Source: Cordia subcordata (taxonomy: Eukaryota > Streptophyta > Magnoliopsida > Boraginales > Cordiaceae). From it: a stretch of DNA of 64,000 nt. Below, in pieces: positions 47,501 to 61,049 of this stretch. Position numbers and translations under genes: made by a program. The stretch's first letter is position 1; each line of letters opens with the position of its first letter. The stretch lies in contig JAPTOF010000016.1 in NCBI GenBank assembly GCA_028554755.1, forward strand, positions 10,081,001-10,145,000. The letters run 5' to 3'. The notes below the pieces were generated by a model. The model did no database searches, was not told where the DNA came from, and saw only the letters and a program-made list of their open reading frames with translations.

Positions 47501-49922
47501 TCAGTTTGAGTCTCACCATCACCCATTTAAAATAGTTAAATTTTCAACGTGTAAGACTCAAAACAAATCACGCTTGCATGTGAGGAGGTGTGCTACTAAT
47601 ACAACTAATAAATATGCCAGTGTCCTTTCTACAAACTTAAACTTTTAGATGAGGTGATAACTCTAAATGAAACAAAGGCAAGCAGACAGGCATATCTCCA
47701 GCAATCCGTTGGCTGATGCACTTAAATTTTACCAGACGAGCCATGATTCTTACAAGGCCTTGGTTGAGTAGGTATGGCTTTATACAGAGGAACTCTACAT
47801 TGGGATTGGGTAATAAGAGATGAATACAGAGGTTATACAAGCATCCCACACCCAAAAGGTGGCCCGAGTTTTAAGTGAGATTTTGGAATAACAAAATATT
47901 GTGAGGGCACAAGGGTATTTGGTCCTAACTTATAAGTGTAAGCAGAAGCTGGAAAGCAACCCACATGGTTCCTATATTAAGCTGAATCTCATAAGCTGCA
48001 ACCAAATAACCTTACTGCTTATTTTAAGCTACGAGCTCTAAGCTACTAGATGAAGCAGCAACTTGGCCCTCAAGCAACTTGGCCCTCAAAGGAAGAACCC
48101 AGACGCCTTTCCTCCCAAAATATAATTACATGAGAGAGGTAAGTCAACCATGACAGAATCCATAATACATCAAGCAATGCATTCACAAAGAGGGCTCAGA
48201 ACTTCAACCAGATGTTCTTAGTGGGCAGAAGCACGTCAAACCTGGATGATCAGCCGCATTCTCCGCTGCTGGGGCAACTGGTTGTCTCACAACCAGGTGT
48301 AACGTGTGACCATCTTCCACATCTATTTGTTCAATTAAGGAATTACACATCCAAATTAATTGGAAGTCGAAATCAATGAGGATATTAATTAGAGCTCCTT
48401 CTATACAATAAGCATCTACTACAACGTGACCATATTCTTATTAATGAAAATGATAGCAAAAACATCATTTACAGCTGAAGAAGCAATTAAATAAGAAGAA
48501 ACGATCTTATTGATACAATCGTGTCTTTCTTTTTCCCTTCGTTTTTGCTATTATTTAGAATAAATACGATCTTATTTAGAACTTTTTCTTTCCTATTATA
48601 AACTTAAAATGAATTCCAAAAGATATTTTTGTTCAGACTTTTAAGAGCCCTGCTTTTGTATTTCTCTCCTCATTTTCAAAGAAAACAATGATTACAGCAT
48701 AATCGACATAGATTGAGAGAGAACTACAAAAGTTGTACATTACCACCATTAATCCTACAAACCAACCCATACCCAGTGCAATCAAATACCAATATATAGA
48801 TGAAGATAGATTGCACTGTGGTGGAAAGAATTGAACCGGAGACCTCCTAACCTTTAAGACCCAACAAAGTTTTCCCTTGTATTATAACAATTAACAATAT
48901 AGTTAATGGCAAAGTATACCAAGAAAACTCATCCCTCTAAACTTAATGCCATTCTCCGATTGTAAGAGAGCAGCTGTGAGCTATCAAAAATAATACACCA
49001 AATTAGCTAAGAAAATATAACTAATTTTCTCAAATTAAGACCAACTTTCGCCAAAGTTTTTCACAAAGACATTAGTTGACTATAAGTGCTCCAAACAAAT
49101 AAAAAAGAATAAGTCACCTTGACATCTAGCAGCAAAATGCTCAACCAAATTTCTGCAGAAAAGGGGATAAGAAGATAAAGGATACGATAAGCTGAAAGAA
49201 GTTGATCATCCTTCAAAACTTTTCCACGGCATATAAGGCGCTGCTGCTCTGACAGAACACCTGTAACTTCAGCAATCTGTTCTTTTAGTGCAGGTACTGG
49301 TACCTGCAGTGGGTGCATAATCAGGAAAGACGTAAAAACAATAAGAGGTAATTCAAAGAAATATATAATAAGAACCTTAAGTCCTTCACGAACAACCACA
49401 GTAGACTTTTGCAATTGTAAGTCAATATTAGTGCTATTTATAGGTCGTCTGATGAATTTGCACTTTCTCAGTCCATGTATATCTAGTCCAACAAACAAAA
49501 GGTCTGAACAAAACATTTTCACGGTTGAGAAACAACGGTTAAGACAGTTTTACTTTAGGATTATTCTGTAAAATAAAATTTTAATAAATATAAAATAAAA
49601 CAGAGAGCCAATTGAACAGAGTTGCAGCTTAGACATTAAGGTAAGCCTTTTTCCACATGCTGGGGAAATCAAAATGTAACTTTTCAGGTTAGGAGTGCCA
49701 TCTTCCACATGATGGTGGAATTTGAAATTAACTTTTGGCGTTAGAGCAGACAGAAGCCACATAATTGTAAATCAGAAGTTCAACAGTACTTACACATTTA
49801 TCTACTTGCATTGTGTATGTTTGAGAATCCAACGTCTTTATCTTTATTTCAACAGTGGTTTCAGAACATCTAGCCTCATCATTCCCAGAAATTGCAGCAT
49901 TCTCGGCCCCATTACTTGCCAT
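38559..49922 (-). CDS. Ubiquitin-like, BAG6-type (large proline-rich) protein
   Basis: Fourteen coding exons (complement): 49794-49922, 49186-49303, 48242-48322, 44487-44602, 44309-44380, 43666-43824, 42163-42232, 41740-41915, 40939-41103, 40775-40846, 40547-40679, 39867-40256, 38835-39172 and 38559-38657. All join in phase with GT-AG signals and give 706 residues. Residues 23-97 are a ubiquitin-like fold ('VTGVLSEQQRLICRGKVL', then HVEDGHTLHLVVR). Residues 226-362 match the conserved middle region of BAG6-type proteins ('LAEVVMATRQLLNEQ', 'GAHLQNLGALLLELGRTVM'). The rest is Ser/Gln/Pro-rich and probably disordered, and the end is basic (RRRSSRQRR...PPKRPK), like a nuclear signal. BAG6 proteins act in chaperoning and protein quality control; the plant role is inferred. 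The last exon with the stop lies below 38559 and is not resolved; acceptors near 38385 are possible. Confidence 0.87.
42069..42117 (+). repeat. T-run and long G-run in BAG6-type intron 7
   Basis: Nine or more T are followed by ggggg, aa and then at least a dozen G, then gtggtgg. It lies about 50 bases inside the intron from the exon 7 donor. On the transcribed strand it is a C-run. Such runs are prone to assembly and replication slippage. Confidence 0.8.
43049..43530. other. Intron of the BAG6-type gene, no nested gene
   Basis: The introns at 42233-43665, 44603-48241 and 39173-39866 contain only short frames without family resemblance. I see no nested gene or intact transposon in them apart from the tandem duplications listed separately. 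Confidence 0.5.
44009..44088. repeat. Perfect 40-bp tandem duplication
   Basis: Two identical 40-base units (44009-44048 and 44049-44088) containing 'accctcctaacgtgaacatg' lie in the intron between exons 5 and 6 of the BAG6-type gene. Confidence 0.95.
45493..45780. repeat. Perfect 144-bp tandem duplication
   Basis: Units 45493-45636 and 45637-45780 are identical as far as I can read them, starting ataattgtggtccatttc and ending caagcaccct. They lie in the 3.6-kb intron between exons 3 and 4 of the BAG6-type gene. Confidence 0.95.
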
Positions 49923-51790
49923 CTTTAGAAAGCTAATTGAATACATAATAAAAACATGCAAATATAGCATCAAGACGAGTAAGGATTCAAGCAATATTCA
50001 ACTATGACAGATAATCCATCCAAAGATGACAAATATGAAATATGAATGATAGAGTTCGATATAAACCAAGGAGAAAGCAATTTCAGTCATCATCCAAGGG
50101 AACTAGATTATTGTTGCCAGACTTGTTAAGATGTAAAAACCACAGTATGTCCATGTACATGAATATACATGAAAGTGCTGTGTAGATAAAATCCCCTACA
50201 TCCACAAACGTAGGCGTTAATACAGCATAATTTAATTTTCAGTGATACTACCAGTATACACAAAATATATATTTACCATGCAGATGGACTTAAAAGTGCA
50301 ACACATGAACCAAATACCAGCTTAAACATTTGAACCTGTTCCTTCATACAGATGGATAAAACGATAGCTATTATAGCTACACCAGGTATCTATAGGTAAC
50401 ACTTATAAAGACAAATGCTACTGAAACTGCATGAAACAAAAAATATCACAAACTTTTTCATCAAATATCAATAATGTCCAATAACATATTTATGCTGTTA
50501 GCTTTGCCTGGTGTAGATGGGAAAAAATTCATAGAGTTTCTCATGGACCGTTTACATAGATCATTGTATAATGCTGACATACCTGTGTCGGACAGTCGAG
50601 ACCCCAACAGGTATGTAAGGTGCTTCCAATTCGGCACTCAGAAGTAGCAAGAGGTCAAATCTAGTATCATAAAACAAAAGGAGTGATTTTAGTATGTTTT
50701 CTTTGGCATATACCACTTTTAGTTATTCTAATATTGCATAAGATTACATTTTTGAAGTATGAAAGCTTTGCTGCATCCCTGTATTCTTTTTCTAACAGAC
50801 ACTCGAAGAATTCCCATAACTAACACCTCAAACCAGAGTCTGTGCGAGTCTATGAAACATAGCTCATGCATAAATTCAATTTGGGCTATAAGGACTGCCA
50901 AATGTAACAGAAAGATACAGCCCCCTCGAAACCAGCATTTGCCATTTCGAAGTCCATTTGCCATTTCTAAGTCCATTCACAACTAATAATACATTGGTTC
51001 TTAGTAGACCATTTCTGAACTGTGTAAGACTATTTATAAACCTAAAAGATTCATCTCAATCTTGGTGTATCATAATAAATTAAAGGGATGATTTTGATCA
51101 AGACCTTGAAGCTCAGAGGCTATGCTTTATCAAATTCTTAATCTCATTTGTCGAAAAACAATCTAAATACAATCTTGATCACTGAAACTTTATTCGAACC
51201 AAAACCTCTCAGTCCATCACCATAAGCTCTAAAACCACAAAATGAAACCTAAAAGGCCAAATCTTCGACCACATCTTTACCCAAAAATTAAAAATAAAAT
51301 CAAATCAAATCAAATAAAATAACCTTAGTTAACCAAGTTTAGGAAATGAAGCCTAGCAAAACCCCGGGAAAAAAAATAAAAAAATTAAGAAATGAATAAA
51401 AACCCATTAATCCCTAGTAGCTTGAACAGAGTATCAAAGCCTAAAAATCAAGTCTTGGGCTGTTTCTTTGACCAACCCATACAAACAACCCCTTCAAAGC
51501 AACAAAACAAAATTGAATGAATCAAGAAAGAATCCAATTTCTGGGGTATGCTAATCCAATAAAACAACATATAAGCGCACTTATATGATTTATACGCGAT
51601 AAAAACACAAAATGGTGACAAAAAGTTGTCGATAAAATTCAAAAAATAGATAGGTGCAGAGATAAACCTGAGAAGCACACAGAAACGCAGCTCGTCTCTC
51701 TCTCTCAATCTTCCTATCTCTCTCTATTATTGAAAGAGGGATTATTGTAAATCTAGGACAGCACACACACCCCTATATAAATACAGCAAA
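49923..51790 (-). promoter_or_regulatory. BAG6-type gene promoter, leader exon and leader intron
   Basis: On the minus strand a TATA-like 'tatttatatagggg' (about 51772-51785) precedes a GA-rich leader (about 51672-51750). The leader ends at a donor 'gtgcttctcag|gtttat' near 51671. An acceptor 'gtattcaattag' ends at about 49936, a dozen bases before the ATG at 49922. This predicts a leader intron of about 1.7 kb, with no convincing coding frame in it. Leader introns often enhance plant gene expression; this is inferred, not shown. Confidence 0.55.
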
Positions 51791-52169
51791 ATGTGCAATC
51801 ATATTTATTGTTGACCCTTTTTAAGGGCCGTTGGATGTGAATACTTTTAATAGTAATCCAAATATGCTTTTAAGATTTTTTGGGGGATAGTTTAAAATTA
51901 AATAAATTTAATTTAATACCCCCTATTTTCCTTTAATAGGTAATCCAAATATTTATTTTTTTTTTGTTTTTTCACATGGTATATAAACAAACTATACATT
52001 TTTCTTTACTAATAATAGGTGATATTTCTCTTGAAGCAAGAGCGCATTCATCTATGAATAGATTACCTTGTTTGCTTTTCCATTTTTAAACTTTTTCTAG
52101 ATTTCCATAATAGTATAGATTTTATTACAAAAGAGAGTAAAGAATTGGGATCCAAATGTAGATCCTTTT

Positions 52170-53310
52170 TGAATAATTTACAATTAAGACCTCTAGCCTT
52201 CAAAGAGTCTAACAATTTCTTTTATTAAGTGGGCACCAACGATGTTGGGTAAGGTAGTATTTAATGTATATAGAGTGATTCTCCTCTCTTGTCCATGCTT
52301 TTGAAGCCTCGAGGACTAAAATTACTTCATGATTTTCTCCCTTCTATTTGTTTCTTGAATTATTCTCATTGACTTACCATGAAAGGTTGCAAAATTTTGG
52401 TTTCTTTCTTATGAGTCCTTAATGAGTAATAAAGGACCCTGTATTATACTATGTCAAAAGATAGCCTAATACAATTAATCTCTCGCTCCTTATGTCTTAA
52501 AGTCTTTCAAGACACAGAGTAATACTTTAAACTGGTAATGTGAAAATCTTTAATGTTCATATTTTCATAAACATTATCTCCTCTTCTTACGCGCTTTTTA
52601 TATGAAAAGCCTCATAGAATTTTCTTTGTCTTTATAATTTGGTGAGGATCTCGGAATACAAAAGAGTTGCTTAAGAGTATGGCTTTGCCCATCCCCTTAA
52701 ACATTACTTGAGTCAATTTTGGACCCCCGATGAAAATCAAACATGACCTGAGTCAGTTTTGATGAAATCAAAAATTCGCAGTAAGCTTTGAACAAATGAA
52801 AATTGAAAATCCACATGGTCTCGAACGTGATAAAAATCAAAAGCCCAAATTTAAATTTTGGACTTGATCGAAAACAAAAGTCCATATTTAGGTTTCAGAC
52901 TTAATGAAGTCCATATTAAGGCTTCGACTTAATGAAAATCAAAACCTAGATTATGAAGGATGATCTATAATTAAAATCGCTAGCCTTTGAAGAATCTAAT
53001 AATTCATCCTATTAGGTGGGCACTAACAATATTATATAAGGTAGTGCATGATGTATGTAAAGTGACTTTCCTCTCTTGTCCATGCTTTTGATGCCTTAAG
53101 GACTAAAATTAATTCATAATTTTCACTTTTCTAATTGTTTCTTGAATTCTTCTCATTGCCTTACTCTAGAAGGTTGCATAATTTTGATGACTTTCTTACA
53201 CATTCTTTATGAGTAACAAAAGACCTATACTATCCTATGTGAAAAGATAGCCTAATATAATTAGTCTCCCAATCCTCATGTTTTAAAGTCTTTTAAGACA
53301 GAGGGAGTAA
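52170..53310. repeat. Diverged direct repeat, two copies about 795 bp apart
   Basis: 52170-52535 and 52965-53310 share long runs such as 'ctcctctcttgtccatgctt' or its variant, and 'aaagatagcctaata'. Between them (52690-52940) are short repeats of 'aaaatcaaa' and 'gacttaatgaa' text. No gene is recognisable. Confidence 0.8.
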
Positions 53311-54422
53311 TGTAAGATCTATAGGCTATTACCATGTCTAGTTCTAGTGCCAGATTTTAAAAAACTAAACCCACAAAGTGCTATGGTAGTGGAAACATAA
53401 CGCAAAAAATAAGCATTATACACATGGTTATCAAAGACCCACGCAAAATAAAATGAGTACTAGTTTTACAAGATTGTGCATTAATAGTTAGGAAATGTAT
53501 GTGCCAACAATGTATTGGATTGTGAAAAGGAAATGGAGAACAGCAAGAGAGTAAAGTATGTATATGTGATTGGAATGCTATGATTATATGATGTCAGGTT
53601 AGGAAAATGAATGCATATAATAATGTGAATAGTAAAGAAAAAAACATATCAAATAAGGTAAGACACATGCATAAGAAATTTAAAGGTGCGGTGCGGTGCA
53701 AAATATTGCAGATATATTTGTTTAGCATCGTTCTGGGGTCTAGTAGACGTGAATTTGGTGGGACAATCCATCCCTTTCTGCACTGCTTTTATAGCCTTTA
53801 GGTAAAGTGCATAGTTCACAAAGGAAGCCATATTTTGCATGGGCAAAGCCTACAATTATGCTTGGCTGTAGCCTAAGTATGCTAAATATATATGTATGAA
53901 CTTGGCAGTTAGTCAATGCAACATGTCATTAGCTAAACCTTTACTCCCACATGGTTTTTAAGTATCACAACTATTCATGGCGGTTGGCTTTAGTATTTAA
54001 GTTAAATATCTGTGGCATATGTATAAGCTTCTATCTCATTGCTGCACACGTGCATGCTGTGGGCTACATGCCACTCTTTACACATTCCTTACGTAAAACA
54101 CTAGCCGTTTATCTACAAACTCGTCATATGGCCATAGATCACCCACAATGGACCAATCAACAACTGACAGTAATGTATGACATTTGAGCGAGAAACATTG
54201 CTATGGCATTGACGCAGGACTAGTACAGTGTTGTAGATAAGGCAAGAAATTATTATCCTCATAGCATTAATCGATATCAAATGTCTTTGCATTAAAATTG
54301 GCTTATATTAGCCTTCAAGTGGTCTTCTTCACTATATCATTCACTCTATTACTTGGATACAAATACCTACCCTGTGAGCAAGCTAGAATTGAAGCTTAAT
54401 TCAAGCTAATTTATTTAATATG
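53311..54422. other. Gene-free stretch
   Basis: Moderately AT-rich DNA with a small 'gtgcggtgcggtgc' repeat near 53687. Frames of 60-80 codons are present, but none is recognisable. Confidence 0.55.
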
Positions 54423-56079
54423 TGTTGTTCTTGGTGCTAGTGTGTGTAATTTTCTACACGTACTGCAAGAAAATAATAAGGCACACAAATGGGTTAAGGC
54501 TAGAATATTATGTTTTACCATAATAACACGCCTTTAATCCTTCTAAAAAGGGAGTATTCCCCAAGAATAAGGTCATACCAAATATTCCACCTCGTATAAT
54601 AGTGTGTTTGGAATGATCTTATTTTAAGATGTTTATCCTATTGAAATTTGGGAGAAATCTTCTAAGATTCAAGATATCTTATCACATGTACCATATATTC
54701 TATAGTTGTAAAAAATACGATAGGATGGATTGCTTATTTCTTATAAGATAAAAAGTACAGTTTCTTTTGAGTTTTCATAAGATACATGTCATAGATGTCT
54801 TAAATCTTAGATGTACCCTTATTTCAATACGATAAGCATCTTAAAATAATATCATAACAAACAAAGCATAAATATCTCTCATGTGGTTCTCGTTGATCTA
54901 ATTAAGATATCCATGAGTTATATTAAGAAGACTTAAATAATTAAATCCCTTATTAATTCTAAATTCAAATCTTAATTAAGTAATCCACATAATTAATCTC
55001 CTCTATTAATATATCCAATAAAGTAACAACTAGCAAAGGGATCAAAAGACATAATTACCATTGGCTCCTAAGATGACCCAAATGCCTTTGTCACTGCTTT
55101 GGTTATACTAAGTCCATTTTGACTTCATTATATTTCCACCAAAAGATCAAAATTGCACTCCAAGGATAATTACTGGCTAAGGAGGAGCTCGTCACCCGCT
55201 TTGATGACCTCTGTCTTTGACCAATCGAGGGAAAAGACCAAAATATGCCTCTATGGATACTTGTAGCCAAGGTTGGTCCTTTCATGTCCCATTACCTCCA
55301 AGACCACATTTGGAATCCTCAAAATCCCTAGTCTCATATAATGACCATCCACTGGTCACGGATCTCTTAATCTAGGGAGTGACCTATAAGCCAAATGACT
55401 AATATACCCCTGAAAGATAATATCACTTGTACTGAATCTTTGATGATTAAGTGGACAAATCTAAGGGGGCACATAGACTCTGCTGTTGCACATGCATATC
55501 ATAGCTAATTAGAATACAATAGTCAATATACGAGGTAATTGGATCTACTCACATTAAGACCTCTCCCATGGCATATCAAAGTGTTCCACCCTAACTTCAT
55601 CAGTTCATCTACATATGCTTAAGATTAAGAGCATCGGTTACTAGAAGCTGTGAGTATCTTGTCTTCTATATATGGTGGTACGGTTCCCAAAAGATATGCT
55701 CAAGGTGGCCCTATCCAATACATGACACACGTACCAGGAGCGGAGTCTGGAAAACTATCCAATAACCTAGGTAGATCACTCTATCAAGAAGAGTCATCCA
55801 TTATGGTCTTATCTCAGTAGAGAACCCAACATTGCCATTCAGTTATGGACCAATTTATGATATCACTGAATCTAGACTTGGGCCTACTATGAGTCAACCT
55901 TCACTACACACCCAGGTCATTAGTCTATATCATTGAACCTTTATATATTGCATCAAAGTGAAAAGGAGAGAATATGCTGCGCAAAAATCTCAATGATATG
56001 AATAATATCATAAGCTTATTATGTCTAGTATCTACTAATCACCATGTTCTTCTAGTCTTTAGGGCATACAATCCTAACA
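54423..56079 (-). repeat. LTR of a degraded copia element (minus strand)
   Basis: On the minus strand the LTR starts TGTTAGGATTGTATGCCC at 56079, immediately after a purine-rich 'acaagtagaagat', the usual copia tract before the 3' LTR. It seems to end in AACAACA at about 54423. It is about 1.4 kb without the nested MITE. The start is well supported; the end is a guess. No matching 5' LTR was found upstream of gag. Confidence 0.6.
54602..54869. mobile_element. MITE family 'GTGTGTTTGG', copy 2
   Basis: 268 bases with ends gtgtgtttggaatgatctta and (rc) atgctttgtttgttatgata, about 40-base imperfect inverted repeats. It lies inside the copia LTR, so it is younger than that LTR. Confidence 0.75.
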
Positions 56080-59000
56080 ATCTTCTACTTGTACTAAAGA
56101 TCACAATTGTCAAACAGTGCTCCCAAATGACTCCGCCTATATGGCAAACACTTTCTCCAAAGAGTCATGTCTTATGGGTACACTTGGTTCTTGCACCACG
56201 GTTATCTAATGTATATTTCAATGTCTCAGCACGCAATCTTCCATTCTCTAAAAGATACTAAGATATGTGCAAACCCACTAATTTGAGGTATTGGTTCAAA
56301 ATGACTTATATCTACTATCTATGCTTACCATAAAGTAGATATCTAGGAGTATTCAACGTGTAGTTTGTAAAGCTCCTACTAAGCTAGAGCACAAAATGCT
56401 TTATAACATCATCCTTTTCTTTTGGGCATTGAATAACCCTAGATAAAGATATTCCAACAGCTTGGAGGCAAAAACAGTCATATGGAATATTGCATACTGA
56501 TTTTAACTAGGATTAATTCAATGGAGAAACTCATGATAGAGTTTAGCCTTCATTATAATACTATTATCCTACTTGTGCACTATGGTCCATTAATACCTTG
56601 ATCAAAAAACAAAGACTTGTTTTTCCGATCAGATTTGATATCCTTAAATGTTCGCCTAAGCCCTCGAAAGAATTTCTTAAGCTGTTCATGTCATGTGATG
56701 TCTACATCTAGCAGTGTACTTGTCTGGTTATGAACCTAGATGTCTTCTCAAACTTTTTATTAAGAAAAGCTATCTTGACGAATATCTATCATATCTCGTT
56801 GTCACAAAGACAAGCAATGGCAATAGAGTAACCCAATGGATCCTAGCATGGTTTCTGAATGGAAGGTTTACTCATAGTCGATCGATTTCTTTCTGAGTAT
56901 AACTCTTCACTATCTAGCCTTGCTATGAAGGCTTTAACCTTCCTATTAGCTCCATTATACCCTTGTAGACCCAATTGCGTCCTATGGGTTTTATCTCTTT
57001 AGACACAATTCAAGAGCCCAGCCTAGACACATTGTAACAAACTCTAGAATCATTGCCTATGCATTTATGGCAAATATCTAAATAAGAAACTACTTCATCA
57101 TATCTGGTGAGTATATAACCCAAGACTTTGGAAACTTGTCAAGAAGACTTTCCACATCGTTTATTACGTTACCTGGTAATCCTCCTTCTATGACGAGACT
57201 CTAGGTGTAATAAAGATAACAGACAATACTCTGCCCTTTCCAGATGGCACATATTGATCTATAGATCAAAAGATTTCCTATAAAGTAACTCCAGAATGTA
57301 GCTATGACTGAATCACAAAATCATTCTCCAAGCATTTAACATAAATACCAACAAGCACTTTTGCTCCTCAAACTAATATAAGATCTCATCTCTAGTCCCA
57401 AAAAAGATGTATCAAGAAATAATACATCTTTAACCTTTGGTTCCAACTATCAAGGGTACTTCACACATTAGCTGGGATATCACAAATATAAGACTAGCTC
57501 AAACCAAGTTTGTGCCATGACCATATTTCTCGTAATGCCCCATGTGTTGCCTTGAAATTTACCAAGTTTAAGATGTAAACCACCGTCTCAAGATCATTGC
57601 ACTCCTACTAAGACATAGGCAATGATATGAAAATATCATAAACCTTATCATGTCTATGTGTGTTCAATTTCTCTACTCATCTACATGGTTTTCCTTGTGA
57701 GCTAAAATCTTGATGGGGATTATTGAGTCACAAAACATATTGTACAAGGTACTTCTGAACTCACATGTAATGTATACCGTTTCGATCAAATAAGGCTTCG
57801 ATATGTTAAACTAATTTTTGCTTCACCTTAGTATTCAACCACTTGAGACTTGTGTAACATTAGATACACAAATCTAGAACTTCGAGTGATCTCTAGTAAA
57901 ACTAGAACTAAAAAACTTATGAACTAGTTTGCTCGTGGAAACTCATACATTAATGAGAACCAATTTCTTCACACTTCCTGAACTCTTTGTTACCTAGAAA
58001 AGAAAGGACCTTAGCAGGCCCTCTTCTCTTATAGACAAGTATACTAGAAGTTATACCTTTGAGAAAAAACTACAAAGCCCACACTCGACTAACTTTTTGT
58101 CATGCTTTAGAGATGTCTCTTAGACATATTAGAAGTTATATCTTTGAGATCTAATGAGCTGTAAAGCCCACACTCGACTAACTTCTTATTATGCCTTAGA
58201 TAAAATGTCTTGTGCATGAGTGTGTCCAAAGTGTTATTGGCTAGAGAAAATATCCTTTCATGGATAAATTTTGCTCTATGTCATGTAGTGATAGTGTAAA
58301 AGGATATTTATTAAAAAAATTATTTACTCTACCAAACAACAAACATTTCTATATCTACTAATATTGGAACCAAAATAGAAAAAACAATGTCCATAAAATC
58401 TAGAAAATTCTTTCGCATGTTTGGAACATAAATATTAATATCGATATCCAAACACTATGTAACTCCTACGACATAAGCCTATACATTCACCTCGTTGTGT
58501 ACTCTAAAAGAGAAGTTTTCTCACTTCTTATCCAAGTCTCTTGAAACCTCTACAAGAAACAAGAGTTATGGTTATTGACTCAGGGTCTACTCATTAGTAG
58601 AACCAACCACCATAAGGGTTTTACCATAAGAATTAAAGCTAATACCTTCTTGCACTTGGTTAGGTATTTGGGAAAATCTGTCCTTCGGTGCCTTTTCAAA
58701 CCGCACTTGAAGCATTCCCTTTGGCCTTCACATCTGCTACCTTTTTTTGTTTCTTTCCTTGACTGACATCTTGCTGCAGCTCAACACTATCCAACTGTCC
58801 ATTTTGCTATTCCAGTTTGTCTTTTCTTGTCACAGGACCAAACAGTACCAGAAGGTTCAATCTCAAGAATTGATACTTAAGCCTCTCGTTGATTGATAAT
58901 CTCTACTTCTTTAAGCTCTTTCAATAAATTGAGAAAGAGCAAGTTTAGCTTACTTGACTCAAAAATTAGCTTAAACTTCTTGAAGGATTCAGGTAGTGTC

Positions 59001-59486
59001 CCGTATCATCTTAAGCTCTAGTGTCAATCTGAGCACATAAGATCTCAGTAATACTAAAGTATCTATCAACCTGAGTACACGCTCTTTGACAGATTCTTCT
59101 TCTACCATCCTAGAATTTATGATCTCCCTCATAACACCTTGCCTAGTCGGCTGTCTATTGTCTTGAACATCCTAGACAATGAGGTCATGATTTCTGCAGC
59201 AGTCCCCATAATCCTTATATCCTCATGCTATATTAGTAGACTGTCAAATAAAGATGTTAATATATAGCTCTTAGCCATAGTATTAGCTCTCTTCCAACTT
59301 TGTTCAGCATTTTGCTAGGTACTGGTAAAACCAATCTCTATCGGTAAATAGGGTTGGGTAAGGATAAACTTGTACCCAACCTCACTGAGCACTTTGTCAA
59401 AGTTTCTTTTCCAATCAACATAGTTTGGCCCAATCAACTTATTCTCATAAACAATACCTGCCAAACTAGTAAAGGAACTATTTGAC
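56080..59486 (-). pseudogene. Degraded copia gag-pol (minus strand)
   Basis: Gag begins at 59486 with 'SLAGIVYENKLIGPNYVDWK', a form typical of copia Gag N-termini, and stops within 75 codons. Further gag pieces follow through about 58900, and a zinc-knuckle-like CFKCGLKRHRRTDFPKY lies near 58700-58650. In that knuckle the last Cys has become Phe. A protease/integrase-like stretch can be traced near 58560-58400. Downstream to 56080 the coding signal is too decayed to divide into domains. Length and order (gag, pol, purine tract, LTR) fit one minus-strand copia of another lineage than 7568-13163. Confidence 0.7.
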
Positions 59487-59539
59487 ATTATTTTGGATAC
59501 ACACATAATGATATTATAAATGAATAAGGAAAGCAATAT

Positions 59540-60790
59540 GACGCAAGTACAATATATATGTAACGATAAAAAACAACATACATCAAGCTTTTTACATCAT
59601 TTTCCATTTAGTAGTTTAACCTTCAAATTACAGTGATGTAACTGCGTCTCAACCCTATCAACTTTGAACTCTACTAACAGCGTGGTTGAGCAAATGAATA
59701 GTTGAGTTAGGCTTTAGTCTTTTTGGATAACGCTTATCTTGATAGACATGTATAATGATATTCAATCACTATTTTGTTTGGGCTCTCAAATCACCTTAGG
59801 GTCTCTTTCAATGGGATGGTTAAACCCATGATTCAAGTTGAGGTGATTAACCACTCGATAGTATCCATTCCCCCATTATGTTATAGACTTAAGCCCTTCA
59901 ATAAGGTAGTGACTCTCATCCACATACCATGAGATGATTTTATGATGATATAAACTCCATTGATAGGATGGCTAAACCTCATCAATGCTCTTATGAATGC
60001 ACACGTTAAGTCCACCTTACTAAATCTATATACTTGTGGCACCCTATGATAGGGAGGTAATGCCACTTATCCTTAGCATGAATTGGACATGAAAAGTCTT
60101 TGGGGTTTTCTAGTCCTATCTCCCACTCAATATGTTGACTCTAAGGTGACAATTGATATGATGGAATGAATTTGACAAGAATAGAATAAGTTTAGGAATA
60201 GAATGAACTTGGTAATGGATATACTATACTTAGTATACTCCAGGAATGATAGTATGAATAGGTTTATTAATTCTAAATTTATGTTTAGTAATTAGTATAC
60301 TAGCATATTATTGAAAATGATTTATATAAAAAGTTAAGATTACTGCTATAATATTATATTATATACATTATAGTAATAAAATTAATTACACAAAATAATA
60401 CTAAAATATTACTAGTACTAATATAAAGTATATTTATATTAATAACCTTAAATAAAAATAATAATGATGATGATATATATGTGTATATATGAATATATAA
60501 TTTGGTAACCTTTTTATTTTTGTTTTTGTTTTCATTTTTATTTTCTATTTAATTTTTATTTTTTATATAAAAATGTTAATTTTTGAAAGATTTTTTTAGT
60601 CTTTTGACAAAAGATCTCATTCCCACAAACATAGAATGAGTCATTCTTATGGGTTTTGCCAAGAGCAGCTATTCCCATGTTCATAGGAATGGGATTTCCT
60701 CAAGAATAGGATTTCTTGAGACATTATTTCATACCAATCATGGGATTTTAAAATGAGCTAGGAATGTCATTCCATGCCCAACCCGTTTCT
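59540..60790. other. Gene-free stretch, possible copia leader then AT-rich repeat
   Basis: 59540-60140 could be the leader or flank of the minus-strand copia. The text 'aagcccttcaataaggtagt' near 59891 has a relative near 62646. 60150-60780 is AT-rich, with 'ggaatgggatttcc'-type words near both ends. No gene is visible. Confidence 0.4.
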
Positions 60791-61049
60791 GCATATCAAT
60801 CACTACTGGGTCTGTATATGGTGCATCTTACGAAGGTGCACCTACCAACTGCATGCATTTGTCCCCCAATGAATAACTCGCTCTTAGACATCACGGCTTA
60901 ATTTTTTTTGGTCAAAAGGTCATAACTCAGATCACGTGCAATATAAGCGCTTGTTAATGAAAATTTGCTAAACTTTTGCTGAAAAGAAAAAAAAAAGGAA
61001 AGCAAAGTTTTAGATTTTTTTTAGTTTAATTTCATTTTTTACATTTTTA

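Noticed and set aside
49061..49522. 153-codon minus-strand frame as a separate gene
   Set aside because: It is exon 2 of the BAG6-type gene extended through both introns; the splice sites at 49303 and 49186 restore the ubiquitin-like fold.
55974..56261. 95-codon plus-strand frame
   Set aside because: It runs antisense across the purine tract and 3' LTR start of the minus-strand copia, so it is a shadow frame.
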